DNA of 36,101 nucleotides from Clostridiales bacterium (lineage in GTDB: Bacteria; Bacillota; Clostridia; Lachnospirales; Lachnospiraceae): contig JAAYNV010000053.1 in assembly GCA_012520645.1 (NCBI GenBank), positions 1 to 36,101 of the forward strand. The letters run 5' to 3'. The translations under genes were made by a program, and so were the position numbers. Position 1 is the stretch's first letter; every line of letters begins with the position of its first letter. The notes beneath the pieces are model-generated. The model did not search any database, was not told the DNA's origin, and worked only from the letters and a program-made list of their open reading frames with translations. This document shows, one piece after another, positions 22,855 through 30,548 of the stretch.

Positions 22855-23877
22855 ATGAGTTTAGTAGCACCAGTTGTAGACGGAAAAATTCAGGATACCA
22901 GTGCGTCGGCAAATTCCCTTTCGGCAGAGCGGGTAAAATCAGGTGGAAGCAGTCTTGATAAAGATGCGTTTCTTCAGCTTCTGGTAGCACAGATGAAATA
23001 TCAGGATCCGTTGGAACCAACGTCAAATACGGAATACATTTCTCAATTTGCAACCTTCTCTGAATTGGAGCAGATGCAGAATATGAGTGCGACTATGGAT
23101 CTTCAAAGGGCATCCGCTCTGGTAGGACAGAATGTCATTATGGAGGTTAGGAGCAAGACAGGTGCGACCAGCTATGTGACGGGTCCGGTAGATTATGTGG
23201 AGTTTGAAAATAACAAGGCATATCTGTCAATCAAAGGAAATCTGTATTCTATGGATGACCTGGTAACGGTAGTAGAAAGCGGATATCAGGAAGCATTTGA
23301 TAAGGTAAATGATCTGTTGACAGAGGTTTATAAGCTGCCGACACTATCTTCGCTTTCCATTGATGATATGGAAAAGGTCCTGAGCATCAAGAAGACCTAC
23401 AATGAGATGACGGATTATGAAAAATCCTTCTTAACCAAGGACGAGGTTACTGTACTGACAAAGTACTTCGACAAGATGAAGGAACTGATGGCAATCGCAG
23501 GAATCGAAGAGCCGGAGGAAGAAAAGCAGAAGACTGTGGAAGAGATGATGGAAGAGCTGCTTGGCAAGATCGACGCATTGATCGATGGAGTCGGCAACAT
23601 ATCGGTAGCAGGTGGATCAGAAAGTTCCGGAGGCGGTGGAAATACAGCGGGTACAGGCGGAAACGGTGGTACTGTGGATAATACGACGACAGTCGATAAG
23701 ACCGATGAAACTGATAAGACCGATGAAACTGATAAGACCGATGGAACCGATAAGACCGATGAAACCGATAAGACGGATGAAACCGACAAAACCGATGAAT
23801 CTGATAAGTCGGACAGCAGCAATGATACAGCGGACGGCGGTGATTCGAGTGACGAAAGTTCGGACGGTGGAAACTAG
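22855..23877 (+). CDS. flgD: Flagellar hook-capping protein FlgD with long C-terminal extension
   Basis: FlgD forms the temporary cap on which FlgE polymerises. Residues 1-145 are a normal Firmicute FlgD: LDKDAFLQLLVAQMKYQDPL, SNTEYISQFATFSELEQM, and the SALVGQNVIMEV strand region. This is about the whole length of the Bacillus protein. Residues 158-212 are extra and look like the three-helix module common in Gram-positive surface proteins (KLPTLSSLSIDDMEKVLSI, then YNEMTDYEKSFLTKDEV). A Gly-rich linker (252-273) and a D-K-T-D-E-T repeat tail (281-322) follow, and the protein ends in Ser/Asp/Gly. There is no LPXTG sortase signal. ATG 22855 follows AAAGGAG. Confidence 0.93.
   Translation: MSLVAPVVDGKIQDTSASANSLSAERVKSGGSSLDKDAFLQLLVAQMKYQDPLEPTSNTEYISQFATFSELEQMQNMSATMDLQRASALVGQNVIMEVRSKTGATSYVTGPVDYVEFENNKAYLSIKGNLYSMDDLVTVVESGYQEAFDKVNDLLTEVYKLPTLSSLSIDDMEKVLSIKKTYNEMTDYEKSFLTKDEVTVLTKYFDKMKELMAIAGIEEPEEEKQKTVEEMMEELLGKIDALIDGVGNISVAGGSESSGGGGNTAGTGGNGGTVDNTTTVDKTDETDKTDETDKTDGTDKTDETDKTDETDKTDESDKSDSSNDTADGGDSSDESSDGGN
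23695..23820 (+). repeat. Seven tandem 18-base repeats encoding DKTDET-type units in flgD
   Basis: The in-frame 18-base unit GATAAGACCGATGAAACT is repeated seven times, the last copies drifting (DKTDGT in copy 3, DKTDES in copy 6, DKSDSS in copy 7). Most changes are third-base or conservative, so the peptide pattern is kept. Because the unit is a multiple of three, copy number can vary without breaking the gene. Confidence 0.92.
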
Positions 23878-23941
23878 GGAAGGAATCAATAAAGGTATTA
23901 CAATTACACAGGATCTGTGAAAGGAAAGAAGGAAAACGGTT

Positions 23942-24337
23942 ATGAAAATTAATAATAAGCCATTCCTTTCTATTGAACAATTACAGGATCAATACCTGAA
24001 ACAGACAAAGCCGGCAGCAAACGAAGCGAAAGCGGATGGACTTTCTTTTCAGGATATTCTGGCAGAAAAAACGGAGAGAGCAGGGGAACTTAAGTTTTCC
24101 AAGCATGCTTCCAACCGTCTTACAGATCGGAATATTACTTTGACGGACAAGCAGCTGGAACGTTTGAGCGAAGGAACGCAGAAGGCCGGAGCGAAAGGAA
24201 TCAGGGAATCACTTGTACTCGTGGACTCATTAGCGTTTATTGTGAATGTGCCAAACAGGACAGTGGTTACAGCCATGAACCAGAATGAGGCAGATGAGAA
24301 CATTTTTACAAACATAGACGGTGCCGTAATTATGTAG
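23942..24337 (+). CDS. Flagellar operon protein of unknown function (TIGR02530 type)
   Basis: The 131-residue product matches the pattern of the clostridial/Bacillus flagellar-operon family TIGR02530: a variable N terminus, then LKFSKHASNRLTDRNITLTD, GIRESLVLVDSLAFIVNVPN and RTVVTAMNQNEADENIFTNI. It lies between flgD and flgE, as family members do. The role has not been settled to my knowledge; the position suggests hook assembly or export. There is no signal peptide or membrane segment. Ribosome site AAAGGAAAGAAGG precedes ATG 23942. Confidence 0.85.
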   Translation: MKINNKPFLSIEQLQDQYLKQTKPAANEAKADGLSFQDILAEKTERAGELKFSKHASNRLTDRNITLTDKQLERLSEGTQKAGAKGIRESLVLVDSLAFIVNVPNRTVVTAMNQNEADENIFTNIDGAVIM

Positions 24338-24358
24338 CCGGACCTTTTTGGAGGCTAA

Positions 24359-24382
24359 CATCCCTGACTGACAGAGGGGATG
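24359..24382 (+). promoter_or_regulatory. Small hairpin in the flgE leader
   Basis: CATCCC (24359-24364) pairs with GGGATG (24377-24382) across a 12-base loop, ending about 18 bases before the AAGGAGGTC ribosome site of flgE. It could protect or shape the translation start of the abundant hook protein. The stem is only 6 bases, so this is tentative. Confidence 0.3.
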
Positions 24383-24416
24383 AACGGACCGTATTTTAAG
24401 GAGGTCAATTTCAACT

Positions 24417-25775
24417 ATGATGAGATCACTTTTTGCTGGTGTGGCAGGTCTTAAGACACACCAGACAAAGATGGACGTTATCGGTAACAATATCGCAAAC
24501 GTCAACACAGTAGCATATAAATCACAGTCTACTACCTTTAATGACTTAATGTATCAGACTACACAGAGGGCATCCGGACCGAATGCTGAGACAGGAACAG
24601 CCGGAACAAATGCAAAACAGATTGGTCTTGGTGTAAAGGTAGGGGCGATCAAGACACAGATTACAACAGAGGGTGCAGCACAGACAACAGGAGATCCGTT
24701 TGATATTAAGATTACAGGAGACTCTTTTTTCGTTGTAAATGGAGGAGGTTCCAACTGCTTTACAAGAGATGGTTCTTTCTATGTCGATGCAGCCGGAAAC
24801 CTTGCAATGGCAAGCAATGGCTACAATGTTATGGGATGGAAGCCGGATCCACAGGATCCGACTAGGATTAAGACCGATACCGTGTCTGCCCTGCGTGTTA
24901 TGAGCCCGGAGGCAATGCAGTATGAGCCGGAGTATACGACAAAAGCTACGATTGCCGGTATTCTGGACAAAAAGGATTCCAATGTAACTTCAGATGCGGG
25001 AAGAACGATAAGTCTGCAGATTTATGATAATCTGGGATATTCTTATACTTTGAAGTTTGCAATGACTGAAACCAACAAAGGAGCGTTGGACGGCAAGTAT
25101 ACATTGAAGCTGACCGATATGCTGGATTCCGAAGGAAAACAGATGACGGTGGCTGATAAATTTGAGATGGCAGATGTGAATATCGAATTCGATACGTCAA
25201 CAGGTAAGGTAAAGACAATTACTGGAGGTGCCGGAACGGCGGTAAGCACGGATGCTAAGAAAGCCTTTAATATCAATGCCAAGTCACTACAGGGAGAGTT
25301 CGCAAATATTGAAGTGGATATTACGGATGCCCTCTGGTGGGATAATGGTGGAACCTGTACGATCGGTGCGGAAAAGGGTGATCCGGACGGACGAGGTGCC
25401 GGACGTAAGGTCGGTAACTTATCCGGTATATCCATTCAGGATGATGGAATGATTTATGCTTCTTATGACAATGGTCAGCGCAGACTGCTCGGACAGATTG
25501 CGGTAGCCAAATTTGCCAATGCCTCTGGTCTGGAGAAAATTGGAGACAACCTTTATCAGCAGACACTTAACTCCGGTGAATTTGATGGAATCGGTGTCTC
25601 CATTGATTCTGACGGTGAGGGCTATATGTCCACTGGTGTACTGGAAATGAGTAATGTAGACCTTTCCTCTGAATTTACGGAAATGATCACAACACAGAGA
25701 GGTTTCCAGGCAAACAGCCGTATTATTACGGTTTCGGATACTTTGCTTGAGGAGCTTACAAACTTAAAACGATAA
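24417..25775 (+). CDS. flgE: Flagellar hook protein FlgE
   Basis: FlgE polymerises into the hook that joins rod and filament. The 452-residue product has the axial-family N terminus MMRSLFAGVAGLKTHQTKMD with VIGNNIANVNTVAYKS, the FlgE block DPFDIKITGDSFFVV, and the C-terminal helix EFTEMITTQRGFQANSRIIT with the final TLLEELTNLKR. The middle (about 150-340) is the variable outer domain. One cysteine (Cys114) lies in the conserved NCFTRDGSF strand. A strong AAGGAGGTC ribosome site fits high expression. The next gene is 146 bases away. Confidence 0.97.
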   Translation: MMRSLFAGVAGLKTHQTKMDVIGNNIANVNTVAYKSQSTTFNDLMYQTTQRASGPNAETGTAGTNAKQIGLGVKVGAIKTQITTEGAAQTTGDPFDIKITGDSFFVVNGGGSNCFTRDGSFYVDAAGNLAMASNGYNVMGWKPDPQDPTRIKTDTVSALRVMSPEAMQYEPEYTTKATIAGILDKKDSNVTSDAGRTISLQIYDNLGYSYTLKFAMTETNKGALDGKYTLKLTDMLDSEGKQMTVADKFEMADVNIEFDTSTGKVKTITGGAGTAVSTDAKKAFNINAKSLQGEFANIEVDITDALWWDNGGTCTIGAEKGDPDGRGAGRKVGNLSGISIQDDGMIYASYDNGQRRLLGQIAVAKFANASGLEKIGDNLYQQTLNSGEFDGIGVSIDSDGEGYMSTGVLEMSNVDLSSEFTEMITTQRGFQANSRIITVSDTLLEELTNLKR

Positions 25776-25790
25776 GAAATGATACATAGG

Positions 25791-25840
25791 CAGGGGGACT
25801 TGCAAAGGTCCCCTTGGCTGTTGTAATGCGCTTTTGGCGC
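25791..25840 (+). promoter_or_regulatory. Two stem-loops between flgE and flbD
   Basis: CAGGGGGAC (25791-25799) pairs with GTCCCCTTG (25808-25816) in a 9-base stem with one G-T pair and an 8-base loop. A second small stem follows, GCGC (25828-25831) with GCGC (25837-25840). They start 16 bases after the flgE stop. There is no strong T run, so they are more likely to stabilise the flgE mRNA end or partly attenuate reading into flbD-motA than to be a full terminator. The rest of this 146-base spacer contains nothing else I recognise. Confidence 0.5.
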
Positions 25841-25921
25841 GTGCTTTGCAGCTAAATAAGGAAAAAAGTGAAACTGCCCGAATGCAGTGTCATTAAAATA
25901 AATGGTTGTGAGGTGAGATAA

Positions 25922-26104
25922 ATGATTGATATTACAAGGATGGACGGCCGAATGTTAATGATTAACGCCGAGCTGATCGAAACAGTGGAGGAGACGCCGG
26001 ATACGGTCATTACGCTGACAACTGGACGGAAAATAATTGTAAAAGAAAGTAGACAAGAAGTGAAAAATCTAGTAAAATCTTATAGAAAGGACGTTTTTGC
26101 GTAA
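25922..26104 (+). CDS. swrD: FlbD/SwrD-family motility protein
   Basis: The 60-residue product MIDITRMDGRMLMINAELIE... with TGRKIIVKE matches the FlbD family (Pfam FlbD; SwrD/YlzI in Bacillus). In Bacillus, SwrD raises motor torque for swarming. It lies after flgE as in Bacillus and directly before the stator genes motA/motB, which fits a stator-related job. It is not the Caulobacter FlbD response regulator of the same name. ATG 25922 follows GTGAGGTGA. The gene end forms a stem (CGTTTTT/AAAAACG) across its stop codon. Confidence 0.92.
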   Translation: MIDITRMDGRMLMINAELIETVEETPDTVITLTTGRKIIVKESRQEVKNLVKSYRKDVFA

Positions 26105-26138
26105 AAAACGCTTGGGAATTAGGTTTTTTTGCGTAAAA
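26094..26138 (+). repeat. 13-base direct repeat at the flbD/motA junction
   Basis: TTTTTGCGTAAAA occurs at 26094-26106, across the flbD stop codon, and again at 26126-26138, just before the motA ribosome site. The copies are 32 bases apart in phase of start. It may mark a small duplication in the spacer, or be chance in A+T-rich sequence. Confidence 0.6.
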
Positions 26139-26153
26139 GGGAGGTTGGAACGA

Positions 26154-26951
26154 GTGGATTTAGCGTCGATTATTGGTTTATTAGTATGTATTGTCCTGGT
26201 TATTTTCGGTATTGTATCGGGCGATCAGGGCTTTGCAGCATTGGGCAACTTTTTGGATGCGGCTTCTGCATTGATTACCTTTGGTGGAGCCTTCTGCTGT
26301 GTTATGGCATCTTATACTATGCCTTCATTTATTAATGGCTTAAAGAGTTTCACTCTTATTTTTAAGAGCCCGTCTTTGAATACTCCCCAGATTATTGCAA
26401 AGATTATAGAATTATCCAATGTTGCAAGAAAGGAAGGACTGTTGTCTTTGGAAGAGGCGGCAGGAGATTTGGATGATGCTTTTCTGAAGAAAGGTATTTT
26501 GCTGATTGTCGATGGTACCGACCCGGAGCTGGTGCGTGCCATTATGGAAACAGAGCTTACAAGTGTGGATGACAGGCACAGGAAGAATATAGGTTTCTGG
26601 CAGGATGTTGCTGCCATGGGTCCTGCATGGGGTATGATCGGTACGTTGATCGGTCTGATTAACATGTTAAAAATGTTGGATGATCCTTCTGCAATCGGAC
26701 CGAATATGGCGGTTGCGTTGATTACTACCTTGTATGGTTCCATATTAGCAAACTGGATTGCTACGCCAACAGCAAATAAGTTGAAGGCATTTAATAATGA
26801 AGAGATGCTGGTAAAGGAAATTATGATTGAAGGGCTCTTGTCGATTCAGGCAGGAGAAAACCCGCGTGTAATTGAAGAAAAACTGAAATCCTTCCTGGCA
26901 CCGAAGGACAGACAGACACCTCAGGAAGAGGAAAACGGGGGTGAAGAATAA
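26154..26951 (+). CDS. motA: Flagellar motor stator protein MotA
   Basis: MotA, with MotB, forms the ion-conducting stator. The 265-residue product begins MDLASIIGLLVCIVLVIFGI and has four membrane segments, the cytoplasmic loop with charged residues around RHRKNIGFW, the conserved proline Pro157 in MGPAWGMIGTLIGL and the second Pro183 in IGPNMAVAL. I chose GTG 26154 because it gives the family start and follows GGGAGG with 9-base spacing; the frame is open upstream to TTG 26097, but that would add a basic tail overlapping flbD. The motB ATG follows the stop directly. Confidence 0.95.
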   Translation: MDLASIIGLLVCIVLVIFGIVSGDQGFAALGNFLDAASALITFGGAFCCVMASYTMPSFINGLKSFTLIFKSPSLNTPQIIAKIIELSNVARKEGLLSLEEAAGDLDDAFLKKGILLIVDGTDPELVRAIMETELTSVDDRHRKNIGFWQDVAAMGPAWGMIGTLIGLINMLKMLDDPSAIGPNMAVALITTLYGSILANWIATPTANKLKAFNNEEMLVKEIMIEGLLSIQAGENPRVIEEKLKSFLAPKDRQTPQEEENGGEE

Positions 26952-27743
26952 ATGGCGAAGAGAAAGCCGGAAGAGACACCGCCTGCAGCGGCGTGGATGG
27001 CGACCTTCAGTGATTTGATGAATCTGCTCCTCTGTTTCTTCGTTTTGCTCTTTTCCATGTCTACCGTAGATGCGGAAAAATTTGAAGCGATGGCGGAGTC
27101 CTTTTCACAGACTTTCAGCATTTTCTCGGGCGGCGCCAGTGCCATCGGTGACGGAATGCTTATCAGTAACGGTATGAGCCAGCTGAATGAACTGGATCAG
27201 TACATAAACAGCACCGGAAAAGCCCCGGAGGTAGAGGCAGAAAATCCGGAGAACATTGATAAGATAGAACAGGAGAAACTGAAGAAATCGGAAGAACTGG
27301 CTGAAAAAATTTCAGAGGCATTGGAAGAAGATAATCTTCAGGATGTTGTGGATGTAACGTTTAATTCGCAATATGTCCAGTTGGCGCTAAAAGGGGCGCT
27401 GCTGTTTGATTCCGGCAGTGATCAACTCAAAGAAGAGTCTCTTCCTGTTGTATCCAAGGTAGCAGTTATATTGGAACGTTATGCGGAAAGTACTATTGAA
27501 ATTGAGGGGCATACCGATAATGTACCGATTCATAACTCAAGGTTTGGAAATAACAATGAACTGAGCAGTTTCAGAGCTCTTGCTGTATTTGATTATTTGA
27601 TAGAAAATACCAGTCTTCAGCCGTCCATGATCAAACATTCCGGTCGTGGGGAATATGTTCCGGTTGCGGATAATGCAACACCGGAGGGAAGAGCAAAAAA
27701 CAGACGTGTAGAGATAAAGATTTATCATACATTAAGTTCATAA
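26952..27743 (+). CDS. motB: Flagellar motor stator protein MotB
   Basis: MotB anchors the stator to peptidoglycan and carries the ion-binding aspartate. The 263-residue product has one membrane segment (about 17-37, WMATFSDLMNLLLCFFVLLF) with Asp21 as the likely ion site, a plug/linker region, and an OmpA-like peptidoglycan-binding domain (about 140-262, ALLFDSGSDQLKEESL, IEIEGHTDNVPIH and GRAKNRRVEIKI). Its start codon directly adjoins the motA stop, so the pair is translationally coupled. Whether H+ or Na+ drives it cannot be read with certainty. Confidence 0.96.
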   Translation: MAKRKPEETPPAAAWMATFSDLMNLLLCFFVLLFSMSTVDAEKFEAMAESFSQTFSIFSGGASAIGDGMLISNGMSQLNELDQYINSTGKAPEVEAENPENIDKIEQEKLKKSEELAEKISEALEEDNLQDVVDVTFNSQYVQLALKGALLFDSGSDQLKEESLPVVSKVAVILERYAESTIEIEGHTDNVPIHNSRFGNNNELSSFRALAVFDYLIENTSLQPSMIKHSGRGEYVPVADNATPEGRAKNRRVEIKIYHTLSS

Positions 27744-27764
27744 AAAGATGAGAGGTAAATGGGA

Positions 27765-28280
27765 ATGAAGAAAAATATTTTATCAATTCTGATTCTGGCA
27801 TTGCTGATTGTAAATATTGTGCTGACAGCGATCATGATGTTCAGCGTAGTCGGAATGACAAAGAAGACAAGCGCTCTGGTGACGGACATTGCTTCCATCA
27901 TTAAGATCGATATGGCAGAAGGAGTGGAGGAAGCTCCGGCGGAAAGCATTCCGATGAGTGATGTGGCAGTATATGAGCTGCCGGATGCTATGACGATTCC
28001 ATTGAAGATGGGAGAAGACGGTGTACAGCATTATGCGGTGGTTGCCGTGTCTTTGTCTATGAATATGAAGGATAAGGGTTATGAAGAACATAATGCCAGC
28101 CTGAAAGAAAAGCAGAGTCTGATCCAGAATCAGATCATTGATGTATTTGGTTCACATACAATAGAAGAGGCACAAAGTAATCAGGATGCTTTAAAGGCGG
28201 AAATTACGAAAAAGCTTCAGGAGATGTATGATTCAAAATTTATTTTCAATGTGAACTTCAGCGATATTAAGTTCCAGTAA
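27765..28280 (+). CDS. fliL: Flagellar basal body-associated protein FliL
   Basis: FliL is a single-span membrane protein that rings the stator and modulates motor function. The product (about 171 residues) starts MKKNILSILILALLIVNIV, giving one N-terminal membrane segment, then an extracytoplasmic domain with YAVVAVSLSMNM and the C-terminal FIFNVNFSDIKFQ typical of FliL. I chose ATG 27765 because AGAGG lies 9 bases upstream; ATG 27759, two codons earlier, is too close to that site. Confidence 0.9.
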   Translation: MKKNILSILILALLIVNIVLTAIMMFSVVGMTKKTSALVTDIASIIKIDMAEGVEEAPAESIPMSDVAVYELPDAMTIPLKMGEDGVQHYAVVAVSLSMNMKDKGYEEHNASLKEKQSLIQNQIIDVFGSHTIEEAQSNQDALKAEITKKLQEMYDSKFIFNVNFSDIKFQ

Positions 28281-28319
28281 GCCTCTGACTTGAGAATATG
28301 AAACAAGGAGGTGAGCCAA

Positions 28320-29300
28320 GTGGGTGAGGTCTTATCTCAAAATGAGATAGACAGTTTGCTGGCTGCACTCAGTACCGGTGAGCTGGATATGGATGAGATG
28401 CAGGATAAGGATGAGCGTGTCGTTAAAGACTATGATTTTAAACGACCTGCAAAGTTTTCCAAAGAGCATCTTCGAATGCTGGAAATTATTTTTGAACATT
28501 ATGGACGCTTATTGTCGACAAACCTTCCGGTTTATTTACGTAAGACGGTACAGGTATCGGTTGTAAGCTCTGAGACAGTGACCTATTCGGAATTTCAGAA
28601 TGCGCTGTCAAATCCTGTTATTTTGGGAATTATCAATTTTCAGCCGTTAAGCGGCACAATATTAATAGAACTGGCTGCCAATATTGGTTTTGCTATGATA
28701 GACCGTATGCTTGGTGGTCAGGGGAATCCTTTGGAAAAGAACAGGGATTTTTCAGAAATCGAATTGACGATTCTGGAAAAAATGATGGTTATAAGTATGC
28801 AGCTCTTAAGGGATCCGTGGAAGAATGTGATTGAAATCAATCCGGCCTTAGAGCGCATCGAGACAAACTCACAGTTCGCGCAGGTCATTGCGCCTTCTGA
28901 TATGATAGCCATTGTCACCTTGAATATTAAAATCGGAGACGTAGAGGGTATGATGAACATTTGTCTTCCGTATTTTACGTTGGAAGGTGTTATGGATAAA
29001 TTGAATACCAAGTACTGGTTTTCTACGATGCAGGAAAAAAATGATGTGGATTATGAGGAAGCCGTGGAAGCACTGATTAAGCGGGTGGATATTCCGTTAA
29101 AAGCGCTTCTTGGAAATACTGCTATTTCTGTCAATGATTTTGTGAATCTGCAGTGCGGAGATATTATCAGACTTGAATCCAAGGTAGAAGAGGAATTACC
29201 GATCTACGTTGGCAATATTAAAAAATTTACTGCTCTTCCCGGCACGGAGAAAAATCATTATGCCATGCAGGTGACATCAGTAATAAGAGAGGGGGATTAA
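28320..29300 (+). CDS. fliM: Flagellar motor switch protein FliM
   Basis: FliM forms the middle of the C ring and binds phospho-CheY. The product (about 326 residues) begins with the CheY-binding peptide GEVLSQNEIDSLLAALSTGE, followed by the FliM middle domain (YDFKRPAKFSKEHLRMLEII, GFAMIDRMLGGQGNP) and the C-terminal SpoA domain (VDIPLKALLGNTAISVNDFV and LQCGDIIRLE). GTG 28320 is preferred: the strong GGAGG ends 9 bases upstream, whereas GTG 28311 overlaps the ribosome site. Confidence 0.96.
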   Translation: MGEVLSQNEIDSLLAALSTGELDMDEMQDKDERVVKDYDFKRPAKFSKEHLRMLEIIFEHYGRLLSTNLPVYLRKTVQVSVVSSETVTYSEFQNALSNPVILGIINFQPLSGTILIELAANIGFAMIDRMLGGQGNPLEKNRDFSEIELTILEKMMVISMQLLRDPWKNVIEINPALERIETNSQFAQVIAPSDMIAIVTLNIKIGDVEGMMNICLPYFTLEGVMDKLNTKYWFSTMQEKNDVDYEEAVEALIKRVDIPLKALLGNTAISVNDFVNLQCGDIIRLESKVEEELPIYVGNIKKFTALPGTEKNHYAMQVTSVIREGD

Positions 29301-29304
29301 ACCC

Positions 29305-30528
29305 ATGGATGGAATGCTGTCACAGGATGAGATAAATGCGCTCTTAAATGGAGTTGCAGACAGTGTGGAAGAAACGGACAGCACAGAAGCATCCCAGACG
29401 TCAGGAACAATAGAGGAAGGGCTTTTGACGGATGAAGAAAGGGATGCGATTGGAGAAGTAGCCAATATCAGCATGGGCTCGTCTGCTACAACACTGTACT
29501 CATTACTAAATAGAAAGGTCAATATTACAACTCCAACAGTCAGTCTTTCGAACTGGTCAAATATGTTGGCTACATATGAAAAGCCGTGTGTCTTTATACA
29601 GATTAAGTATACGACGGGGCTGGATGGAAGTAACATTCTGATTTTGAAGGAACAGGATGTTAAGATTATCACCGATCTGATGATGGGTGGTGATGGAACC
29701 AATACAGAAGGAGAAATCGGAGAACTTCAGCTTTCCGCTATTTCCGAGGCAATGAATCAGATGATGGGTACATCTGCGACTTCTATGTCTTCCATGCTTG
29801 GAAGGATGATCGATATCAGCCCGCCAGAGGCAAGCAGAATCGATCTGGCAGAGAAAGATCCGGCGGATATTGCAGAATTTTTGACAGGAACTTTTGTAAA
29901 GGTTGAGTTTAGAATGCAGATTGATGAACTGGCAGACAGTACGATTCTGCAGCTGTATCCGATTGATTTTGCGAAATCATTATATAGTATTTTTATTGAC
30001 AATGCGAAGGATGAACCGGCGGCACCGATTCCAAGTTCATCTGCATCACAAATGCAGTCCGCTCCTACAGCCGGAGCAGTATCACAGCAGCAGGCAGCAC
30101 CTGTTTCGACGGCACCACAGATGGGGTATGCACCGGAAATGCAGCCGAATCCGCAAATGGGAATGCCGATGCAGGGATATGCACCGATGCCGCAGATGGG
30201 GATGCCGATGCAGGGATATGCACCAGTGCAGAATATGAATATCCAACCGGCGCAGTTCCAGAATTTTTCCGGTGGATTCAATCCAATGCAGAGTCAGGAG
30301 AATATCGGACTGATCATGGATGTTCCGTTGGAGGTTACGGTAGAGTTGGGAAGGACTCATAAGTCCATTTCAGAAATTCTGGATTTTGCACCGGGTACGA
30401 TTATTGAGCTGGATAAAATTGCCGGTGAGCCGGTAGATGTTTTAGTAAATGGAAAACTGGTAGCCAAAGGTGAGGTTGTAGTAATTGAAGAAAGCTTTGG
30501 TGTCCGGGTAACAGAAATTATTAAATAG
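29305..30528 (+). CDS. fliY: Flagellar motor switch phosphatase FliY (FliN/CheC fusion type)
   Basis: FliY combines a C-ring SpoA domain with a CheC-like CheY-P phosphatase and is typical of Firmicutes. The 407-residue product has an N-terminal switch peptide (MLSQDEINALLNG), a CheC-like domain with both active-site pairs, Glu51/Asn54 in GEVANISMGSSA and Glu148/Asn151 in ISEAMNQMMGTSA, a long Pro/Met/Gln/Ala-rich linker (about 235-325) with an internal repeat, and the C-terminal FliN/SpoA domain (about 333-407, LEVTVELGRTHKSISEIL). ATG 29305 overlaps nothing and lies 4 bases after fliM. cheY follows immediately, so signal and eraser are co-expressed. Confidence 0.95.
   Translation: MDGMLSQDEINALLNGVADSVEETDSTEASQTSGTIEEGLLTDEERDAIGEVANISMGSSATTLYSLLNRKVNITTPTVSLSNWSNMLATYEKPCVFIQIKYTTGLDGSNILILKEQDVKIITDLMMGGDGTNTEGEIGELQLSAISEAMNQMMGTSATSMSSMLGRMIDISPPEASRIDLAEKDPADIAEFLTGTFVKVEFRMQIDELADSTILQLYPIDFAKSLYSIFIDNAKDEPAAPIPSSSASQMQSAPTAGAVSQQQAAPVSTAPQMGYAPEMQPNPQMGMPMQGYAPMPQMGMPMQGYAPVQNMNIQPAQFQNFSGGFNPMQSQENIGLIMDVPLEVTVELGRTHKSISEILDFAPGTIIELDKIAGEPVDVLVNGKLVAKGEVVVIEESFGVRVTEIIK
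30151..30228 (+). repeat. Two-copy 39-base tandem repeat in the FliY linker
   Basis: The 39-base units at 30151-30189 and 30190-30228 differ at only a few bases and encode PQMGMPMQGYAPM and PQMGMPMQGYAPV. They lie in the flexible linker between the CheC-like and SpoA domains, a likely site of linker-length change by recombination. Confidence 0.85.
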
Positions 30529-30548
30529 TCAGAACAGGAGAAGTAGAT

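Noticed and set aside
23695..23820. Short repeats that could be read as a CRISPR-like array
   Set aside because: Copies are directly adjacent with no spacers and encode an in-frame protein repeat in flgD.
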